Part shown: one piece after another, positions 13,280 to 24,007 of the stretch | Layout: the number at the start of each line of letters is the position of its first letter | How positions within the stretch are numbered: position 1 is the stretch's first letter | Assembly: GCA_946122785.1 (NCBI GenBank) | Contig: CAMGYJ010000010.1 | Span: 47,637,134-47,701,133 of the forward strand | Source of the DNA: Linum tenue | Lineage: Eukaryota > Streptophyta > Magnoliopsida > Malpighiales > Linaceae | DNA: 64,000 bases | Direction of reading: 5' to 3' | The notes under the pieces: generated by a model | Databases searched by the model: none | Told to the model about the DNA's origin: nothing | What the model saw: only the letters and a program-made list of their open reading frames with translations | Translations under genes and position numbers: made by a program

Positions 13280-14697
13280 TCAGGCAGCTGCGGACGTGGG
13301 TTTCTCCGGCTCTTGCTGCTGTTTCCACTGTTCAGGGGTGGCGGCTTTCTTGATGGAGAGAGCATGAATCTCCTTCATCTCCTCTGCTAAGGCTGTGTTC
13401 ACCAATCTATGCCTCTCGAGCAGCCTCTTCCCCTCGAATTGGTCGGTGACTATCTCAACTTCAAAGCTTGCACCACATCTGGAAGCAATCACAGAGAGTT
13501 TAGATTCAGAATGAAAAGCTGCAAGTTAAGTTAAAATAGAAGGAATGTGTCCGGATCATGACTTACCCTCCAGATGTATCCTTCACATCCTGAAGAGAAG
13601 AAAACAGAAAACAGAAAACAGTTGGTTTAGTTGATGAATGTCATTATTCTGCTTACAGAAAAAGAAGAAGAAGAAGAAAGGAGGCAATTTTTGGTTGATA
13701 ATGTTTGTGCCTGCCATTACCAGAAGTCCCTATATAGCACCATGTTCATCTATCTTGATATAATCATGTTATTTCCATGTTAAACCAAGCAAGATACCAC
13801 ATTTACTTGACCTAGTGTGATAAACTCAAATAAAGTTTCTATGCTTAGGAAAGTCATTCCTCAGAGACAAACCCTTCATGGTCCTGCAGAACTTGCGAAT
13901 ATTATACCAACACCACCAGTTTTCCATGATATCAAACAAGGGGGAAAACGATGCAAACATATCGTGTATCCATATCATCGTGTTCAGGATAAACAGAGAC
14001 TCGATACACCAAATAGAAACATTGTAATATCCCAACCCACTCTTAGTAATTAACCAGCAAAAGTTGGTAGAAGTTAGGGTTGAGAAGCGACTTTAAGGCA
14101 AATCGGGTATGTGAAAAGCGAAAGATCCATCCTTATGGGTCAAGAACGCGGGTACAAATGAATGAGGCATCGAGATCACCATTGACCTTCGTTGCTAGAA
14201 AGCTAAGAGCTTTAGTGAAGAGATGTACTTTCCCATTCGAATCACTCAATACAGCACTGGACACTTCAAGAGCTCTCATCAGTCTAATGATTCAACAGTC
14301 ATTGCAGAACCACAGTTCTAAGTTCTAACTAACTACTGTACAGCCTTAACATTTATCAAAGAAACAAAATTTCATAGCTCCTATACAAGTCAGAGAGTCC
14401 TCCAAATTCCAATCCAAGCTAGAGCAGAAGCTAGATGGAAACAAGCGGACTACCCTACATCAACCCTTCTTCATGATGTTTCCAGGGAAACGACTGCATC
14501 AGAAAACATGAAACTACTGCTATAAAACAAACTGGACCGACTTGTCCAACAAAGGGCATTTCACAACGGACCTAAATTGACTCATAAACCGCAGTAGAGG
14601 ACGGAAAGGGAAGGCAAAAGGAGAGGTGGCTTACGAGATGTAAAGGACTGAGCTTTGACTTCAAAGTCGCTTCAACTTGCTCCTTCGTCACGCCCAT
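13280..14697 (-). CDS. BOLA2: BolA2-like iron-sulfur cofactor protein
   Basis: Small cytosolic/nuclear BolA protein. BolA2 partners with monothiol glutaredoxins such as GRXS17 to hold a bridged [2Fe-2S] cluster. Exons in coding order: 14697-14635 (21 codons), 13589-13567 (only 23 bases) and 13478-13280, giving 94 residues, the usual BolA2 length. The first exon reads MGVTKEQVEATLKSKLSPLH. The tiny exon carries VKDTSGG. The last has CGASF, the core EGKRLLERHRLVN with the conserved His used in cluster binding, and MKEIHALSIKK. The 1-kb first intron (13590-14634) contains no other gene. The first two exons are easily missed because they are too short to form open frames of their own. Confidence 0.94.
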
Positions 14698-15337
14698 CTT
14701 CGCCGTTCGCCGCGCTCCTGTACTGGGTTTTTGCTGTTCTTCTTTCTTTCGTCGCTCCCCTTCGTTTCGCGTTTCTGCGTATAGGCTTTCTCATCCCTTC
14801 TCTCTCTGCGTATATATTCCCGGGAGAAAAATGTTTTCCTTTCCCGGTTCGAACAAATTCTCCAGGGTAAATGCTCAAAATGGTCACTGTATTATTAAAA
14901 TATCCATTGAAGCACTCATTAAAGATTAAACTGGACATTTTAATCGGAACGAACTCTTTGCAGTCATTGCAATTTGCAAAGAAAGAGAAGCTCAGCTGTA
15001 CTGCAAGTCGCAAGAGTGTTTCTCAAGGAAGAGAAGGAGCCCTTTTTCTCTGTGATCTCTCACAGAGATTGTTCTTTTTGATGCAAGGCGGCAGCAAGAT
15101 TGCTGGAACTTCTGAGGATGGCTAAGTAGACTGGGGGAGTAGATGTTTTTTTTCTTCTGAGAACTAGCAGGCTTTCACAGGATGCCAAACAATTCTGAGT
15201 TCAGTTAGTAGAGATGATTAGCTTCAGACTGAAGATATCCCACCAAAAACAATATTTTCATGAAAGTACAGTGACATGAGATCAATAACATCAATCAAGG
15301 AAAGAGCAAGAACATCAAATAGAGGTGATTCGTTTCA
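14698..15337. other. BOLA2 promoter and spacer to the resistance-gene cluster
   Basis: The BOLA2 5' UTR and promoter should lie from 14698. No other gene or repeat is recognised up to the first CNL remnant. Confidence 0.4.
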
Positions 15338-15910
15338 TTAGAGTTCAACTAAATGAGTTGCATCTAAAATCAGTGAGAGCAGTATATTCATAGACATTTG
15401 TGAAAGCATAGACCCAAAATTTGACATCAAAGTGATCTTTAACTTGATCGTCATCACATACGACCTGAGCAAGAGTAGGTGAATGATATTACGAAGCTGG
15501 GTGGGCAAGAATCCATAAAAGGTAAGAGCTTCGTCCTCAGTGTGAACTTCCAAATTGAAAGTCTCCGTGATGTTTAACTTGATAGTTGATACCACGAGCC
15601 ATCTGAAAGTCATACATCAACGGCTTGGAAAGGGAAGAGACCAGAGAGCAGCCATACCCATCTCCACCCCCTAGCGAGCCACTGCTTGCTGCCGCTGTGC
15701 AGCACAAGTCGAGAAATCGTCAAGCAGATCATCAACATTGCACATAACATCAAGAGAGCCACTCGAGCCAGAGTTTGACTTGGTTGTTGTGGACTGCTTC
15801 TCCTCTGCGTCGAGAAGCACTGCCTTGATGGGGTTGATGTCCTCTAGTTTCAGGATCTCAGGCTTGAAATTCCACAGGAGCTGGTTGAATCCAAAGCTGG
15901 CCAACTAGCC
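15338..15910 (-). pseudogene. Decayed CNL: coiled coil and part of NB-ARC
   Basis: Remnant of a CC-NBS-LRR gene like the two intact ones nearby. The frame from 15904 reads FGFNQLLWNFKPEILKLEDI and LLDAEEKQ, then NVDDLLDDFST, all matching the coiled-coil domain of the 24-28 kb gene. It hits a stop at about 15671. Matching residues continue in another frame (FNLEVHTEDEALTF, NIIHLLLL), then jump straight to a degraded DDDQVKDHFDVKFWVY stretch at about 15470-15400. The P-loop that should stand between them is missing. With stops, frameshifts and no P-loop it cannot encode a working receptor. Confidence 0.85.
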
Positions 15911-16674
15911 AAGGACTTTTGTTCACGATGGTTTCAGGCGTTTCGTTAGGAGGAAAAAAACATAGCAAATGCAGGGGAGCTTGGCTAAGCAAGGAAGGTT
16001 GCAATCTACTGGAGAAGAAGAAAGGAACCAATCAATTCCCCTGATGGCACGTAGAGTACGCCTTTCAGCTAGGATACGAATAATGAAAAGCACAAGGCTA
16101 TTAGTTGAAGCTTCCATTACTGTTGTTCTCGCGGATTGGGGTGTCAGATATGTCAGAACCCTGCAAGCAAAATTCAATCTGGTCTCCCAATCCTCTTCTT
16201 CTTTCATTTTATTCTATAAGGAACTGGTGAATCCACGGTCATATTTGATCCAGCTCCTGCAGAAATTTTCTGCAAAGATCAAATTTTCAAAAAAGAAAGC
16301 ATGCTAGAGATTGAACCATGTTCTTGGTCCTAAAAACGCTTAGAGGATTGAAGCATGCAAGTGGAAAATTTAAGCAAAAACTAGAAGAAACTGCTTTCAT
16401 TGAAATACAACCCAAAATAGACGCTCAGAAACACTACTTCCATGCAGAAACAGAGTACTTATGTCCAATGAAAATGGATGAGATAACCCAATTCTCAGAA
16501 ACCAACGAGATTTATCAACACAACATTATCAAAGTGGGGATTATCTATTACTAATGTACATTAACCCAATCATCATGTGATTGCAAACAAGTTGATTGAT
16601 TCAAAGATAGAGAAATGCGAAGTGAAAGAAGAAGAATATTACCAAATGTTGAATTTCCAGATCACGTGGAATCT
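15911..16674. other. Spacer inside the CNL remnant
   Basis: No recognisable coding sequence. It separates the N-terminal and LRR pieces of the decayed CNL. The open frames at 15969-16307 and 16318-16554 resemble nothing known to me. Confidence 0.35.
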
Positions 16675-17335
16675 TGCAAGCCACCGCCGATGAATTCTTC
16701 CTACTGCACGAAGCAGCACCTCGAATCAACTACTCAAATCATGATGCGAAAGGGATTCAAGATCATCACCAATGCCTTTTAAGGTCAACTTGCTCAACTT
16801 GGAGAGTGGGTGGACTAGGGCTGAAGAATAAGAACGACCAACAGTTGTATCAACCCCTCCTATTCCTCCTCCTCCCCTCATCTTCATAGTTCGAGCAAGT
16901 GGTGCCAAGCTCTTCACGTATGATAACTCCATGTCACCTTCAACAGTAGGGAACTTGGGCAGCCGAGTTAGCCTTGGACAATGCCGAATGCACAAGTGGA
17001 CAAGACACTGAAACTGCGGCCATTCCTTGTCCTCTTCTTCCTCTGCACTTAATCTTGTTATTGAGTTGTCCGGAGAAGAGTCACAATAATCACCATCATT
17101 ATTGATGCCCTTCAACATTGGACAATTTATAATTATAAGCTTCTTTAACTTCGGCATATGATGCAATTGAGCAGGGAGGTACTCCCATCGCATGCAATCA
17201 ATTAATGAGAACTCAACCAAATTCACGAGGGTAGACAACCAGCTAGGAAGCTTTATACCTTCATAAGCATTCTTTCCATCTATCGTCAATTTCTTCAGAT
17301 TAGGGTGTGGCAGAGCATTGATCTTCGTAGAGCAT
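16675..17335 (-). pseudogene. Decayed CNL: LRR fragment with internal deletion and frameshift
   Basis: The frame 17289-16726 encodes LRR sequence closely matching residues encoded at about 25530-24970 in the intact CNL: LPSWLSTLVNLVEFSLIDC, EYLPAQLHHMPKLKKL, NCPMLKGINND, EWPQFQCL, CPRLTRLPKFPTVEG, ARTMKM and the HPLSKLSKLTL-LESLSHHD stretch. One C is missing between 17310 and 17311 relative to the intact copy (GTGTGG-CAGAGCAT versus GTGTGGCCAGAGCAT), which breaks the MLWPHPNLKKL reading frame. At its 3' end, 16675-16725 jumps to sequence matching 23762-23815, beyond the 3' end of the intact gene. Everything between is deleted. Confidence 0.88.
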
Positions 17336-17426
17336 TAATCGTCGCTGTCCTCTTCTACATACCATGGAAGAAGAAGAGGCTTGTCAGCAAAGATTCAACA
17401 TGTCAAGAAGTGGGAAAATCAGCTAG

Positions 17427-20400
17427 CTAGCTAAATTTGTTGCAAAGATATTGCATTTTTAAGGAACCCAAACCTGAATAATCCTGGAGAGCCTCTCCGT
17501 CCAGTAGTATGTTGGGAATGTGGGAGATGTTGGGCCAATCTTCACCCTCCTCCTTCCTGCATCGCTCTGCCAACTGCGGACACCTCCGAATGTACAGCGT
17601 CTGTAGAGAGGTGAGGCAGTGCATTGCTGGAGGCAGCGATGCTAAACTTGAACAGTTCTTAATCACAAAGTCTTGCAGAGAGGTGAGGTGGCGGAGGCCA
17701 TCTTCGGGAATATAATGCAGCTCATCGATTCCCCGGATAGACAACTTTGTCAAGTTAGAGAGCGGAGGAGTGAGAAGGGCCGTGCAAGACGACGAGGAAG
17801 AAGAAGAATAATAGGAGTTCGTCATTGTTGCAGCTGAAGAAGTATGTTTCTGAGAATCATGATGATTTGTGGTCGCTACTTTCATCTTCATTGTTCGCAC
17901 TAGTGCCTCTGTGCTGGTTCTCCATAGCTTCAACTCAACTTCAAGGTTCGGGAACAGGGGCATCTGAGTCAGGTTTGGGCAGTCTTTTATTTTCAAGCTC
18001 GAAAGACAACGGAAATGGGGCCACTCTTCCTCGTCCGCCTCCTCGCCATCCTCTTCCTCCATTAAAGGGTCACTATGATCATGATTCCCCTTCTTCTTCC
18101 ACCAACATCCCTTCAACGACGGACAACCCTCAATAAATAGCTCCCTTAAAGATACGAGTTCATGTAAGGGTGGCAGGTACTCTAACCTATCACACCAACC
18201 TATCGTTATTATCGTCAGGCTTGTACTGGAGCACAGCGAACTAGGTAGCTTCAGACCATGTGAACAGCTCCAAACACATAACTGTTGAAGAGAGATTAGA
18301 CAACTGCTGCTAAAATCTGCGCCAGGTAGCAACTCAAGATCATCATCGATTCCGTTCAAGGTCAAGTCGGTCAACTTTGACAGTGGGAGGGCCAAGTGAG
18401 ATGAAGGACGTGGAAGAAGAGCAGTATCTGCATCATCATATTCCTCAAATGCAGAATTGGTGTATTCATCTGAATGAACAACTTGTCGTCCTCCTCTCCT
18501 CATCTTCATCGTCCTCACTAGTGGTTTTAAGCTCGTTGAGACCAACCTTAACTCACCCTCAATAGATGGGAAAGTGGGCATCAGAGTTAGCTTTGGGCAA
18601 TTCTGAAGGGATAGGTAGGCAAGACAGTGAAAGTGGGGCCATTCGTCATCCTTTTCCTCTGTAGTTGAGCTGTTCGGAGAAGGATCACAATGATCACCCC
18701 TGTCAGCATCATTATTGATGCCCTTCAGTTCTGGACAGTTGTCAATTTTTAGTTTCTTCAAACACCACAGCTGATGTAATGGCGGAAGGTGCTCGGATTG
18801 CAGGCAATCTATTAGTGAGAACTCAACCAGGTTCACGAGGCTAGATAACCAGTTGGGTAACCAGTTGGGGAGCTCCAACAGTCCATAATAATCACCACGT
18901 ATCATCAATTTTTTCAGATTAGGATGTGGCCAGAGCATTTCCAATATCCCTTCAGCATGAGTAGATGTAGATCTAACATTGTCATCATCATCACTTACAT
19001 AACGTTGAGGGCTCCAATCTAAAATAAGGGACTGAAGATGTAGCTTCTTCTTCAGGACATAAACGTCTGTGCTTGGAAACTCAGCATTTACCAAGTTTTT
19101 TATGTTCAACTCTCCACGCAATGCATTCAATCCTTTCAACTCATCCAACCCAGCCCCGACCGTCTTGTTATTACTACTACTGCTACTCTTGCCCACCATA
19201 AAAGTTGGCAGTGTTTGGAGGGACTTCAACTCCCCAATCCCTTTTGGCATATGGGTCAAAAGGTCCATATTTTCGTCGAAAACAAGATGCTTCAAATTAA
19301 CAAGCTTCTTAATATACCTTGGTAGTTCTTTTAATGATCTGGAATATTTGAGCACAAGCACTTGTAGATTAAGCAGGTTAGTAACGGGATCTGGAAGCAT
19401 CTCCATTCCATGGCAATGAATGACAAGATATCTTAAATGCTTCAGCTTACCAACAAAGTGCAATAGTGTTGAAGCATCTGATCTATCTTCAAACACAATC
19501 AACACTCGCAAGCGTATGAATTTGCAGATGACTATTTCAAACTCTTGTTTTGAAAGAGGTTTATGGCATACCAAAGTCCGCACCTTACTAGCATTTTCCA
19601 ACTCATCAGCAACAGCAGCATCAGCTTCTTCTCCCGCGTCATTGTCATCATCTTCGTATATTGCCAAGTGACGAGTCTTTGAAGGAATATTTATTAGAGC
19701 AGTGGAACTTAAACTTCTAATGATCTTATTTCCAGCTACCGAATCGGCCAAGTCGTGCATCAAATCATGCATTTTGCATGTTAGCATATTCCCCAGCTCA
19801 TCCATCTCCACCTCCTGGAAGAATGACCTCCACCATAGCATTATGAAGCAGTCTAAGCCTTTAATTTCAGACTCAATGTACCCTTGTGCCACCCAACACT
19901 GAACCAATGATTTAACATGAAATTCATAACCTTTCTGATATAGTTTGCAGTAAGCAAAGCAATGCTTCATATGAGAAGGAAGATGACTGAAACTTAGTTT
20001 AAGAGCTGATATGGTAGGATTTTCTTCTTCAGAAAGTCCCTTGTGCAGAAATGATGGCCAATCGATTTCGGGATTTTTCGAACTCATTAACATACCAGCT
20101 ATGGTATTTACAGCAAGAGGAACTCCACCATATTTCCTTAGTATCTCCCTTCCAACTTCTTCAACATATGGATTTTGTGGAATTTTTCTAGGGAGGGCCT
20201 TTGTCAGTAATAAATTCCAGGACTCTTCTTCTGACAAACCTTTCAAGTGATAAGATTCCACGATGCTGGTACTTGTTCTCGACTTTAGAGCTCGGCCACC
20301 AACCTCGGCCACCTTAGAGGATCGAGTAGTCACCAGCACCTTACTGCCGATGGCGCCAACAGTCAAATATTTTCCTAAAATTTCCCACCTTACAACTCTC

Positions 20401-21257
20401 TCTTCCCAAACATCATCCAACACAAACAAAAACCTCTTGCCTTGGATTTTTTCTCTGAGTTGAGCTTGCAAATCATCTAACTCGGGACCTGCCTGATTTT
20501 GACGGTCTATCGATCGTAGCATCCTTCCGAGAATCGCTTTGACATCAAAACTTTGAGAAACATAGACCCAAGCTTTGATGTCAAAGTGCGCGGTAACTTC
20601 ATCATCATCGAATACGAGTTGAGCAAGAGTAGTCTTCCCCAACCCACCCATCCCAACAATGGGGACGAACGAAATGTTGTTGACTTCAGAGTTGGAATTC
20701 AGCAGTAGTAGCAGGTGAATGATATTCTTCTTATCATCTTCCCTCCCAACAACAATAGTGGGTGGGCAGGAATCCGTCTCTCGGGAATGAAGGGCTTCGT
20801 CCTCCTCAGTACTATGAACTACTTCCAGATGGAAGGTATCCTTGTCTTTCGATATATCATCAAGCTTCTCCCTAATGGCCTTGATAGCATGAGCCATCTT
20901 AAGATCATACACCAACTGTTCAGGAAGTGAAGAGAACAGAAAGCATACCAGACTCCAACAATTAGTAGTTGTTGCAGTCATGGCCTTCCGACGAGCCTCG
21001 GTGGACACATCATCAAGCAGATCATCGGCATCATACATCGCGTCGGAGAGCTTATCTAGCCAGAGTTTGACTTGGTGGTTGTGCGACTGCTTCTCTTCGG
21101 CATCACGGAGCACGGCCTGGATGGTGGAGACGGTGGCCTTGAGTTTCCAGAGCTCGGGTTTGAAATTCCAAATGAGCCCAAGCTGCTCCAAGGCCAAGTC
21201 GGCTGCTTTGGCAATGATTTGTTTTGCAACAGGGATCAGAATGGTTTCAGCAGCCAT
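17427..21257 (-). CDS. CC-NBS-LRR disease-resistance protein (CNL-1)
   Basis: Intracellular immune receptor of the non-TIR class, 1276 residues in one exon from the ATG at 21257. The coiled coil spans about 1-130, with DADDLLDD (76-83) in place of the EDVID motif. NB-ARC: P-loop GMGGLGKTT (about 202-210), RNBS-A FDIKAWVYVSQSFD, kinase-2 FLFVLDDVW (278-284), RNBS-B GSKVLVTTRSSKVAE, GLPL-type GGVPLAV (377-383), and MHDLMHDLAD (about 497-506). All nucleotide-binding motifs look intact. The remaining 750 residues are LRRs. They include two copies of a larger module: an acidic linker, EWPHFxCL, an LRR with NCPxLT, then VRTMKM and a Ser/Gly-rich spacer. The C-terminus (DGEALQDYSGL...) differs from its neighbour. 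It probably detects a pathogen effector; the target is unknown. It is closest to the 24-28 kb gene and so part of a tandem cluster. Confidence 0.93.
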   Translation of the reverse strand: MAAETILIPVAKQIIAKAADLALEQLGLIWNFKPELWKLKATVSTIQAVLRDAEEKQSHNHQVKLWLDKLSDAMYDADDLLDDVSTEARRKAMTATTTNCWSLVCFLFSSLPEQLVYDLKMAHAIKAIREKLDDISKDKDTFHLEVVHSTEEDEALHSRETDSCPPTIVVGREDDKKNIIHLLLLLNSNSEVNNISFVPIVGMGGLGKTTLAQLVFDDDEVTAHFDIKAWVYVSQSFDVKAILGRMLRSIDRQNQAGPELDDLQAQLREKIQGKRFLFVLDDVWEERVVRWEILGKYLTVGAIGSKVLVTTRSSKVAEVGGRALKSRTSTSIVESYHLKGLSEEESWNLLLTKALPRKIPQNPYVEEVGREILRKYGGVPLAVNTIAGMLMSSKNPEIDWPSFLHKGLSEEENPTISALKLSFSHLPSHMKHCFAYCKLYQKGYEFHVKSLVQCWVAQGYIESEIKGLDCFIMLWWRSFFQEVEMDELGNMLTCKMHDLMHDLADSVAGNKIIRSLSSTALINIPSKTRHLAIYEDDDNDAGEEADAAVADELENASKVRTLVCHKPLSKQEFEIVICKFIRLRVLIVFEDRSDASTLLHFVGKLKHLRYLVIHCHGMEMLPDPVTNLLNLQVLVLKYSRSLKELPRYIKKLVNLKHLVFDENMDLLTHMPKGIGELKSLQTLPTFMVGKSSSSSNNKTVGAGLDELKGLNALRGELNIKNLVNAEFPSTDVYVLKKKLHLQSLILDWSPQRYVSDDDDNVRSTSTHAEGILEMLWPHPNLKKLMIRGDYYGLLELPNWLPNWLSSLVNLVEFSLIDCLQSEHLPPLHQLWCLKKLKIDNCPELKGINNDADRGDHCDPSPNSSTTEEKDDEWPHFHCLAYLSLQNCPKLTLMPTFPSIEGELRLVSTSLKPLVRTMKMRRGGRQVVHSDEYTNSAFEEYDDADTALLPRPSSHLALPLSKLTDLTLNGIDDDLELLPGADFSSSCLISLQQLCVWSCSHGLKLPSSLCSSTSLTIITIGWCDRLEYLPPLHELVSLRELFIEGCPSLKGCWWKKKGNHDHSDPLMEEEDGEEADEEEWPHFRCLSSLKIKDCPNLTQMPLFPNLEVELKLWRTSTEALVRTMKMKVATTNHHDSQKHTSSAATMTNSYYSSSSSSSCTALLTPPLSNLTKLSIRGIDELHYIPEDGLRHLTSLQDFVIKNCSSLASLPPAMHCLTSLQTLYIRRCPQLAERCRKEEGEDWPNISHIPNILLDGEALQDYSGLGSLKMQYLCNKFS

Positions 21258-22244
21258 GTTAGGGGGGAAAGCTGGGGAGAGAGAACAACCTCAAATCAGA
21301 GAGCAAGGAAAATCTAACCAAGAGTCAAGGGGGAAGCAGGGTAAGTAGCAAAGCAAGAGCAAACAAGAGAGTCATAAAGACTGAGCTTCCACAGAATTAA
21401 AACTTCTGGGTCCAACCAGCGATGCAAATTCCAATTATATAATTAAGACTATGCCCTACCTTATCAATTCCTTGCTCCCGTCAATCTTTATCCCCTCTAC
21501 CCAAAGAGAAATTACCAGAAGCTACTGTTCCTTCTTTTACTAGATTCAAAAAGAGATGCTTGCTTATGGTTTCGATGTTCACAAGACAAGTCAAAATGGT
21601 TTCGATGTTCAAGCATCATAGCACATAAAAGATGATCAACTCTATACTTGGATACCCAAAATTGCAACCGTTCTCTATCATCAAGAAATGAAGGCAAAGA
21701 GGGGAGAAAAAAGGGTAACAATAGCTACCTAACACAAATGCTCACTGACCTTAAATATGGTTCCTGTTGCACCTGTAACTTGGTAGGAAGGCGTCAGACT
21801 GTCAACCCACCTTTCTCTATCTGAAATTATCCACAACAGCTCTGAAATCAGGCCTCGGAAACGAAGGTACAGAGAGAGCGCAAAAACAAGTGATGGTGAG
21901 CCATATTGTGCAATTCCTAGAAACAAGGAGAAATATGTAGCAGAAAAAGTGAAAACCCCAGCGTCGAACAAGCTCTCTTTTGGGAAGAGCGATAGGATAA
22001 TCAAGAAGAAAGCAATGCTGCTAGTACGAAGAAAATCGAAGCTTCGAGTGATGGCGTTTCTTTTGCTTCAGAGTTTCCGTTGTTCCTAGACAGTCTCCGC
22101 CTCTCCGGGAGCTCGCATTCGCCGCCGCACCACTAACGATCCACGGCCGAAGGTTTTTGTCCGGCATCATGTTTACTTTGCTCGATTTAAAAGACCCACG
22201 AATTCTTCTTCCTTTTTTTTTCATCACCAATATTTATTTTATTA
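21258..22244. other. CNL-1 promoter region
   Basis: Upstream flank of CNL-1. A short direct repeat of ATGGTTTCGATGTTCA occurs at about 21566 and 21596. The segment 22020-22160 is relatively GC-rich, but no gene is recognised in it. Confidence 0.4.
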
Positions 22245-22420
22245 TCCTAAACGAAATATGAAATTTCATATTTTTTTTATTTGTTGTTAAACATGGTTAT
22301 AAGCTTGAGCGTTGACCGTCATAAATGTTATCATAAACGAAAAATGAAATAATTTAAAATTTCATTTTTTTTTATTTGTGGTTTAATGTGGCAATGAGCT
22401 GGAGCGTTGATCGCCAGTCA
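22245..22420. repeat. Degenerate tandem repeat, about 86-90 bp unit, two copies
   Basis: Copy 1 (about 22245-22330) and copy 2 (about 22331-22420) share TAAACGAAA[T/A]ATGAAAT, a poly-T block, TTATTTGT[T/G]GTT[A/T]AA, and GAGC[T/G][T/G]GAGCGTTGA[C/T]CG. They lie immediately before the transposon insertion at 22432 and ended up beside it by chance or by earlier instability. Confidence 0.7.
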
Positions 22421-22431
22421 ATAGTGTTGAT

Positions 22432-23135
22432 TAGGGGTGGGCATTGGGTGGGTCGGGTGGATTTTGACCATAAAATGCACCCACCCGCGCTTAAACGGAT
22501 TGATAATTTTTAACCCACCACCCACCCACATTCAGTTTCGGGTTGGGTCGGGCGGATGGTGGATGATGCGGGTGGGTTTGTGGGTTCACCCACATCACAA
22601 CGTATATAATATAAAGGAGTCAACTTGACATGATAATAGGTGAAGAGAATCATCGAGGGAAACAAGAAATTGAAATAGGGCGAAAAATGTCGAATTAGTT
22701 CTTAAATTGGATAGAAATTCTATTATGAAAGAGTTTTCTATAGATTTAGACGATTATTAGGTGCAAGAAACTAAAAAAAATAATTTCACAAAGGAAAGAG
22801 CGGTGATCTAGGCACAAGAATTAGAGGAAAAAGTAAAGGGAAGAAGAGGGGATCTCTATTTGGAAGGCTGGCTTTGTGGTTCAAAGTCCAGGAGCAGTCC
22901 GAGTTTATATCTAACGTCTCCACTCTCCTCTCTCTAGCGCCAACGACTTTGATCTTTTTGTTGTTGGGTTGAGCGGGTCACCCGCACACTCACCCACAAC
23001 CCACCCACCACCCGGCGGATGGCTCCTAGCGCAACCCGTCACCCACCCACCGACCCACCCACTTAACAAAATTCGGGTCAAATGCGGGTGGGTCGGCCCA
23101 AACCCGCGGATGATCCGCCCGCATGCCCAGCCCTA
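22432..23135. mobile_element. Non-autonomous hAT-like DNA transposon (704 bp)
   Basis: The left end reads TAGGGGTGGGCAT and the right end, read on the other strand, TAGGGCTGGGCAT: 12 of 13 bases match. The element is flanked on both sides by a perfect 8-bp duplication GTGTTGAT (22424-22431 and 23136-23143). An 8-bp target duplication with TAGGG-type short inverted ends is characteristic of the hAT superfamily. The terminal 150-200 bp on both sides are rich in GGGTGGGTCGGG-type runs, in inverse orientation to each other, so long subterminal inverted repeats are present. There is no transposase frame, so it would depend on an enzyme made elsewhere. The intact duplication suggests a fairly recent insertion. 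Confidence 0.88.
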
Positions 23136-23143
23136 GTGTTGAT

Positions 23144-24007
23144 AGTTCAAATTGACGGACAAAACATGCGTTAGGCCAAGCTAGATTATATGGTGTATAA
23201 TTGAATTCAGGATAGCCATTTCTAAAATCAAGGGCCAAAGTAGACTATTTAGATATAGTTCGGACCAGTTTAAAGTATTAACCCTTTTTAGATCAGAGTC
23301 AATATAAACTCAAAAAGTCAATAAATCCGGACTCGTGATGTATCGATAGTTTTACAATCTCGTCAATTTATCACGTTATGATTTTGGTTTTAAGAAAAAA
23401 CATTCGTTTCGAACTTTCACTCGCTCCTTCTCGTCATTTCATTTGAATATCGTCCAGGATTCGAGATATATCGTTTTATCGCGTGATACATAGTCAAATA
23501 TTTTTATGCTTCGGTTAAAAAGAAAAGGATAAAGACTAATTATTAGCCAAATATTTCCCGCCTTCTTTTTTATTAGTCAAGCCTAATGAATTACTAATAA
23601 TTAGTCATAACTATTGACTTTGTGAGTTGTGACAATCATAAACAATTTCTGAAAAATACACAAAATGTACAGATTTCTGAGAAACATGTTTGACAAATTA
23701 AGCCACTTCCGTAAAAACTCTAAGTCTCTAACGGCTTTAGAGATTCTGTCAATTACAAACCACTGCAGATGAATTCTTCCTATTGCTGCACGAAGCAGCA
23801 ACCACGAGTCCTGGCGGAATTAGTACACAACAGTAATGGTAACTTAGCCATGGTTGCAGGCAGTCTGTTGAAAGCAAAGATATCTGTGTCGATGACAACG
23901 ACTGTCCACTGTTGCAGCAGCCTCAGTCTGCTCCTCTTCCTCAGCTCGACCACTGATAGTATGGAAGTAAATCTACGACATCACAAAGATATCAAATGAG
24001 ATCACTT
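23144..24007. other. Spacer downstream of CNL-2 with duplicated tail segment
   Basis: Positions 23762-23815 nearly match 16675-16725 (GATGAATTCTTCCTA followed by TGCACGAAGCAGCA). This marks the 3' flank of a CNL gene. No other gene is recognised; 23280-23700 is AT-rich. Confidence 0.5.

Noticed and set aside
17509..21348. Plus-strand frames across CNL-1
   Set aside because: Antisense to an intact NB-ARC and LRR coding region; the minus-strand reading has all the motifs.
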